Positions 61,797-64,000 of a stretch of 64,000 nt of DNA are shown here, one piece after another. The DNA lies in NCBI GenBank assembly GCA_016169945.1, contig JADLSH010000231.1:868001-932000 (forward strand), written 5' to 3'. A program made the position numbers and the translations under genes. Source of the DNA: Trachythela sp. YZ-2020. Lineage: Eukaryota > Cnidaria > Anthozoa > Malacalcyonacea > Clavulariidae. Below the pieces are notes generated by a model. It saw only the letters and a program-made list of their open reading frames with translations, ran no database searches and was not told the DNA's origin. Numbering within the stretch: the first letter of the stretch is position 1; every line of letters starts with the position of its first letter.

Positions 61797-64000
61797 GGAC
61801 CTGAAAATTGATGACAATTGATGCACTAACGATGTGATCATGATGCATGACTGATGTAAATTGACTTGATTACAGCACTGATCCAATATTCACAGAAGTC
61901 GAAAGTAAACATTCAAGTTTAATAAACGCCGAAGTTCTTGTTGAATTTTTCAGGTAATTTGATCTTAAACACCCGAAGCTTACTGTATAGACGCCACCAA
62001 CACTGGCACCACCCGTTTAAATTTAAATATTGGCTGTCTGTTGCTGATTTTACTCGCGAGTAGCCGAACAGATTATCCCACAAGACACAGGGGTTCGAAC
62101 TGAACTGGCGTTGTTAATTATGAACGAATTATATTGTACAATCAGACATTCACAATAAAAAAACCTTCACTGGTAGCAATCTACTACAACAATCAAGTCC
62201 CGATGTTGGTTGCTATTGATTTGTAGCAATAGATGATGGGTATAGACTTTCAATCAGGTAGCGAACAACAACATATATTATGTATGAGACACGACAGTAA
62301 TTAACAGTTATTCTGAGTTTCAGTCGTATACGACGAGAGTGAGTAGAATAACTGTTTTATTATATACACAAGCTCTGGATATGAACGGCGTAAAATTGGC
62401 GTAAAATTTATACAGTATATGTCCCATAATTTTTGGCAAAGATTGTCTATAGAGGTGATGGCATTATTCATGCCATCTAGAAGTTCAAGGACTATAATAG
62501 ACAGTGCAGCTCTACTGCATCGCGATGGCTGCTTGCAGCTTCTTCCGACCTACAATGCCATATGTCCATTTTACAGCATTGCTGATGAGGTCATGTGTAT
62601 GAGTAACTATATATTACTAATATGTAACTATAGTAATATTTTCCTTTTTATCTATATATATGACCATCTAATTCCAATACAATCAATAACAGCGTCTGAA
62701 AGGAGGCGACATGACTGTATCACACATATTGTTTTCGCCTTAGTATTTCAAATTCGGTCGTCTTAAATTGCTATACTCCAGAGCAAACCAGACAGCTCCC
62801 AAGATCCAGGATAAAGTCAAAGTTAAACAAAACCATAATAGCGATGTTTTGGAGAAAATAGAAGATAAAATTACACGGCTTACCACAAATCCTGAGTGAA
62901 GGGCGGCAAATGATGAACCTTGATAAAAAGCTGCATCCTTTGGGTCTGTGATCTTGGACAAGAGCGAACAACCCAAGGCGAATGAAAAATATGGCATTCC
63001 AAGACAAATGTAGACAATGAGAATATAACCTCCGTACACACCTGACACATTGTCCCAACTAAACCCAAAGTATGTTATTATGGATATGGCGCAGACTTGC
63101 ATTAGCATTGAATAAACTAACAGATGTGTTTCACTGCAATATTTTGCAGCAACATAAAATACAAGGAACAAAACCATGGAAAACATCGAGCTAACAAGGA
63201 AAAGTAATTTCACCTGAAGAAAATGGAGATGAAACTGTTCTTGTGCAAGCAAAGGGACGTAAAATGTAACAGTAGTCGAGTAAAAAAGGCTCAAAAATAC
63301 TAGATAAAATATCAAAGAAACTGTAGAACGAGAGCCAAATTTTGGTGGATTAGTTGAATCTGGCGTAGCCAGAACACCATCATCGTCACCATCATCATCA
63401 TCTGTCACTTTCGTGCTTCCAAACTCCTTGGGAAACCACAGAGAAATTACCAACATTACAAACCATATCAGTGCCAGGACAATTCCTGGAGAATTTCCAG
63501 CATTAATCCTCCAGCCTAGGATATTGATATTAAATGTCAAAAAAATACTGACCGTTGGACCAAAAAGAGATCCCAAGGTAAATATTCCATCCAACATAAT
63601 TAAAACTTGTGCACGATATCTCTCTGGTGTGTATAATATTACTTGTCCATAAAATACTCCAGCAGATCCATCGGCAAGCCCACTTAATAATCTCCCGGCC
63701 AGGGGAAAATACGCCGAGACTGGGATTGAATATATCAAATTGGCAACAACCTTCATGAGAAAACTCAAAATGATGATACATCTAATGTGTCCAAATTTGT
63801 CCGCCAATCTTCCAACGATAGAGCCAGTCAGAAGAGCGCCAACTGGGAAGGCGGACAAAACTATTCCAAGGAATGTCATTGTTTGTCCTAGTGATTTGAT
63901 ATAATACCATGCTGACGGTGCGATGAAGTACTCTTCCGAGCCATCAATGAAAAATCGTATCGCAATTGCCCAGAATATCCAAGGCCTCATGTAAGTAAAC
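61797..64000. repeat. Segmental duplication copy C, cut by window edge
   Basis: Starts GACCTGAAAATTGATGACAA and follows copies A/B through the left flank. The foldback element is deleted here after ...GGATATGAAC (62384), joining to the GTAAAATTTATACAGTATATG flank. Continues into the MFS gene. Confidence 0.9.
62740..63990 (-). CDS. Major facilitator superfamily transporter, MFSD8-like, copy C
   Basis: Open for 416 codons from MRPWIFWAIAIRFF to the same C-terminus as copy A (LEYSNLRRPNLKY). The five extra N-terminal residues of copy A would be partly outside the window. The same TM pattern, GRLADKFGHIR motif A variant and acidic linker (TDDDDGDDDG) are present. Differences from A are scattered and conservative, e.g. 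IAPSAW for IIPSAW and GSIVGRLADK for GPIVGRLADR; the Pro-to-Ser and Arg-to-Lys changes fall beside motif A. No stop or frameshift. Probably a functional paralogue with upstream control outside the window. Confidence 0.87.
   Translation of the reverse strand: MRPWIFWAIAIRFFIDGSEEYFIAPSAWYYIKSLGQTMTFLGIVLSAFPVGALLTGSIVGRLADKFGHIRCIIILSFLMKVVANLIYSIPVSAYFPLAGRLLSGLADGSAGVFYGQVILYTPERYRAQVLIMLDGIFTLGSLFGPTVSIFLTFNINILGWRINAGNSPGIVLALIWFVMLVISLWFPKEFGSTKVTDDDDGDDDGVLATPDSTNPPKFGSRSTVSLIFYLVFLSLFYSTTVTFYVPLLAQEQFHLHFLQVKLLFLVSSMFSMVLFLVFYVAAKYCSETHLLVYSMLMQVCAISIITYFGFSWDNVSGVYGGYILIVYICLGMPYFSFALGCSLLSKITDPKDAAFYQGSSFAALHSGFVVSRVILSSIFSKTSLLWFCLTLTLSWILGAVWFALEYSNLRRPNLKY

Overview
This is AT-rich eukaryotic nuclear DNA, most likely from a marine invertebrate (cnidarian- or sponge-like; the species cannot be fixed from the sequence). 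The evidence is the element census: Ngaro/DIRS-type tyrosine-recombinase retrotransposons, Penelope-like, CR1-like non-LTR and Ty1/copia elements, P elements with a THAP domain, hAT and mariner-type short elements, very long foldback palindromes and minisatellites. There are no operons, no CRISPR, and almost no single-copy genes. The only recognisable host-type gene is an intronless 12-TM major facilitator transporter resembling MFSD8.

Layout. 1-2.3 kb: reverse-strand Ngaro/DIRS-like RT plus Gag with an N-terminal SAP motif. 2.7-9.7 kb: segmental duplication copy A (intact MFS gene at 3973-5238; a P element carrying a second element; a mariner-like foldback). 9.9-12.7 kb: LINE fragments, a LINE ORF1 pseudogene split by a MITE, and a Penelope-like element with a GIY-YIG domain. 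13.5-15.8 kb: a P element with long inverted repeats, 8-bp target duplication and broken THAP-transposase gene. 16-18.2 kb: ORF1 with CCCH fingers and two converging LINE RT fragments. 18.2-23.2 kb: a small minisatellite, remnants of both flanks of the MFS unit without its coding part, a decayed ORF of unknown family and LINE debris. 23.2-29.9 kb: LINE, tRNA-like and hairpin elements with long stretches holding no gene. 29.98-33.45 kb: a 3.5-kb minisatellite with a 1,368-bp higher-order duplication.

33.5-41.0 kb: segmental duplication copy B (MFS pseudogene; the same P element, here carrying a 1.87-kb long-TIR element with 6-bp target duplication). 41.3-42.0 kb: a diverged fragment of the same unit. 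42.4-45.4 kb: a decayed Ty1/copia element. 47.6-60.1 kb: a stack of nested insertions: a foldback element whose right arm was split by a 7.7-kb Ngaro element (SGNH hydrolase, Gag, RT-RNase H, tyrosine recombinase, A1/B1-A2-B2 split repeats), itself hit by a 5'-truncated LINE; the same arm also holds a mariner MITE and a 2.1-kb palindrome. 60.7-61.4 kb: a hAT element. 61.8-64 kb: segmental duplication copy C with a second intact MFS gene running to the window edge.

The duplicated MFS units act as internal controls: insertions present in one copy have visible empty sites in another, so relative ages can be read directly. Most elements are dead by frameshift, stop codon or deletion. The Ngaro recombinase and SGNH ORFs and the MFS copies A and C are open.
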